Both the position numbers and the translations under genes were made by a program. The notes beneath the pieces were generated by a model, which was not told the origin of the DNA, did no database searches, and was given only the letters and a program-made list of their open reading frames with translations. Shown piece by piece: positions 5,021-5,796 of a stretch of 5,796 nt of DNA. Origin of the DNA: an uncultured Clostridia bacterium (GTDB taxonomy: Bacteria > Bacillota > Clostridia > TANB77 > CAG-508); the NCBI GenBank assembly GCA_947624405.1, contig CANQKB010000081.1, positions 1-5,796 of the forward strand, in the 5' to 3' direction. Positions within the stretch are counted from its first letter, which is position 1, and each line of letters begins with the position of its first letter.

Positions 5021-5560
5021 CTAGACTTTTTGAACTTGTGAAAATTCTAATTCTACTGGTGTTTCCCTTCCAAACATTGATACAAGTACTTTTACTTTTC
5101 CTTTTTCTTTGTTTATTTCTTGAACTACACCAATAAATCCTTCTAGTGGTCCATTGACTACTTTTACAGATTCATTTACATCATAATCAATTTTTATTGG
5201 TAATTCTTCAAATCCCATGTTCCTGATTTCTTCTTCTGTAAGAGGTATTGGATTTGTTCCAGACCCTACAAAGCCTGTAACTCCTCTTGTATTTCTTACA
5301 ATATACCAAGTTTCATCAGTTACTATCATTTTTATTAGAACATATCCTGGGAAAACTTTTTTAAGGTTTGCTTTTCTTTTTCCATCTTTGATTTCTATTT
5401 GTTCTTCCATTGGAACTACTATGTCAAAGAAATAATCTTCAAGTTCTCTGTTTTTCACCATTTTTTCTAGGTCTGTTTTTACTTTGTTCTCATATCCTGA
5501 GTAGGTATGTATTACATACCATCTTGCAACAGTATCTTCTTTTTGATGAGCCACTTTCAT
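5021..5560 (-). CDS. nusG: Transcription termination/antitermination factor NusG
   Basis: NusG binds RNA polymerase across the DNA cleft, alters pausing and elongation, and through its KOW domain can contact Rho or the ribosome. Up to 179 residues are encoded. The NGN domain begins at ARWYVIHTYSGYENKVK (12-28) and includes VPMEEQ (49-54), KVFPGYVLIKM (68-78) and VRNTRGVTGFVG (88-99). The C-terminal KOW domain (about 128-179) contains VKVVNGPLEGFIGVVQEIN. I give the longest start (ATG 5560), but AGGGG lies only 3 nt from it; GTG at codon 3 (5554-5552) has a 9-nt spacing and may be the true start, giving 177 residues. The gene follows the probable secE by 13 bases and precedes rplK, the usual order. 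Confidence 0.96.
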   Translation of the reverse strand: MKVAHQKEDTVARWYVIHTYSGYENKVKTDLEKMVKNRELEDYFFDIVVPMEEQIEIKDGKRKANLKKVFPGYVLIKMIVTDETWYIVRNTRGVTGFVGSGTNPIPLTEEEIRNMGFEELPIKIDYDVNESVKVVNGPLEGFIGVVQEINKEKGKVKVLVSMFGRETPVELEFSQVQKV

Positions 5561-5561
5561 T

Positions 5562-5568
5562 CACCCCT
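5562..5568 (-). promoter_or_regulatory. nusG ribosome binding site (bears on start choice)
   Basis: AGGGGTG (5568-5562) is the only Shine-Dalgarno-like sequence in the 13-base gap after the upstream stop codon. The last G of AGGGG is 3 nt from ATG 5560, which is too close for efficient pairing, and 9 nt from the in-frame GTG at 5554. The spacing therefore favours the GTG start, though the ATG cannot be excluded. Confidence 0.55.
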
Positions 5569-5573
5569 TACAA

Positions 5574-5796
5574 TTATTCTGAAACGTTTTCTACATTGGC
5601 TGTATCGTTAGCGACTTCATTATTTCCTGTTTCGCTATTTTCTGTATTTTCAACATTTTCTGTGTTTTCAGTGTTTTCGACATTTTCAGTATTGCTGTTT
5701 TCAGTATTTGTTCCATCTTCTACATTTTCAGTTTGTACTGTATTTTGTACTAGAGTTTTTAATTTATCTATTCCGTATGTGTTCAATGCTTCAAAA
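5574..5796 (-). CDS. secE: Probable SecE translocase subunit, C-terminal end only, with a Glu/Asn-rich tail
   Basis: The frame is open at the right window edge, so the start is outside; 73 residues are visible. The naming rests mainly on context, because secE lies directly before nusG in almost all bacteria with this cluster. The first visible residues (FEALNTYGIDKLKTLVQN) are compatible with the end of the SecE membrane helix and its following amphipathic segment. SecE is the small subunit that clamps SecY in the protein-export channel. From about visible residue 20 onward the protein is low-complexity and acidic, dominated by Thr/Val-Glu-Asn triplets, which is not usual for SecE. With a single-helix SecE topology this tail would face outside the cell. 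A TTG at 5786 in frame has no ribosome binding site and is not a convincing start. The alternative is an unrelated small protein inserted here. Confidence 0.55.
   Translation of the reverse strand, partial: FEALNTYGIDKLKTLVQNTVQTENVEDGTNTENSNTENVENTENTENVENTENSETGNNEVANDTANVENVSE
5637..5705 (-). repeat. Thr/Val-Glu-Asn triplet repeat in the tail of the probable secE gene
   Basis: Six contiguous (T/V)EN units (5690-5637) and one more (5705-5697) separated by Ser-Asn are encoded by near-identical 9-base units of the type ACN/GTN-GAA-AAY. Synonymous differences between units show they are not perfectly fresh copies. Such arrays expand and contract by slippage, so tail length is likely to vary between strains. 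Confidence 0.75.

Noticed and set aside
5784..5786. TTG as the true start of the gene before nusG
   Set aside because: No Shine-Dalgarno precedes it and the reading frame stays open to the window edge, so the gene most likely begins outside the window.

Overview
The window looks like chromosomal DNA from a low-GC Firmicute, most likely an uncultured Clostridia-type anaerobe. The reasons are the strongly AT-rich sequence, AGGAGG-type ribosome binding sites, sigma-A style promoters, and the Firmicute-type order secE-nusG-rplK-rplA-(L10 leader)-rplJ-rplL. Every gene I can support is on the minus strand, so transcription runs from high to low coordinates.

Right to left: the 3' end of a gene that is probably secE (position 5574 to the window edge, with an unusual Thr/Val-Glu-Asn repeat tail), nusG, rplK (L11), rplA (L1), a 386-base untranslated leader (3402-3787), rplJ (L10) and rplL (L7/L12). 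A strong intrinsic terminator closes this operon just after rplL. Next come an amidohydrolase of the MTA/SAH deaminase family (mtaD-like), split by a one-base insertion near its C-terminus, and a secreted SH3b-domain protein with its own perfect-consensus promoter. That last protein is cut by the window edge just where an NlpC/P60 hydrolase domain would be expected to start.

The genes from nusG to rplL encode a transcription elongation factor and the L11/L1/L10/L12 parts of the 50S subunit (GTPase stalk and L1 arm). L10 with L12 normally controls its own synthesis by binding an mRNA leader that mimics its 23S rRNA site. A canonical leader of this kind lies directly after rplA (about 3731-3784).

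The most interesting observation is a second structure, about 260 bases further downstream and just ahead of the rplJ ribosome binding site (3470-3517). It has the same internal-loop signature (AGAC opposite CGAGGA) and lies in a GC-rich block (about 55% GC by my count over 3421-3530) that contains attenuator-like alternative pairings. It may be a tandem L10-responsive leader or a structured dispersed repeat; a covariance-model search would decide. Other points of note are a promoter that appears to start inside the rplL terminator so its transcripts escape it, separation of rpoBC from the rplKAJL cluster, the single-base frameshift in the amidohydrolase, and unusual start-codon contexts for nusG and rplK.
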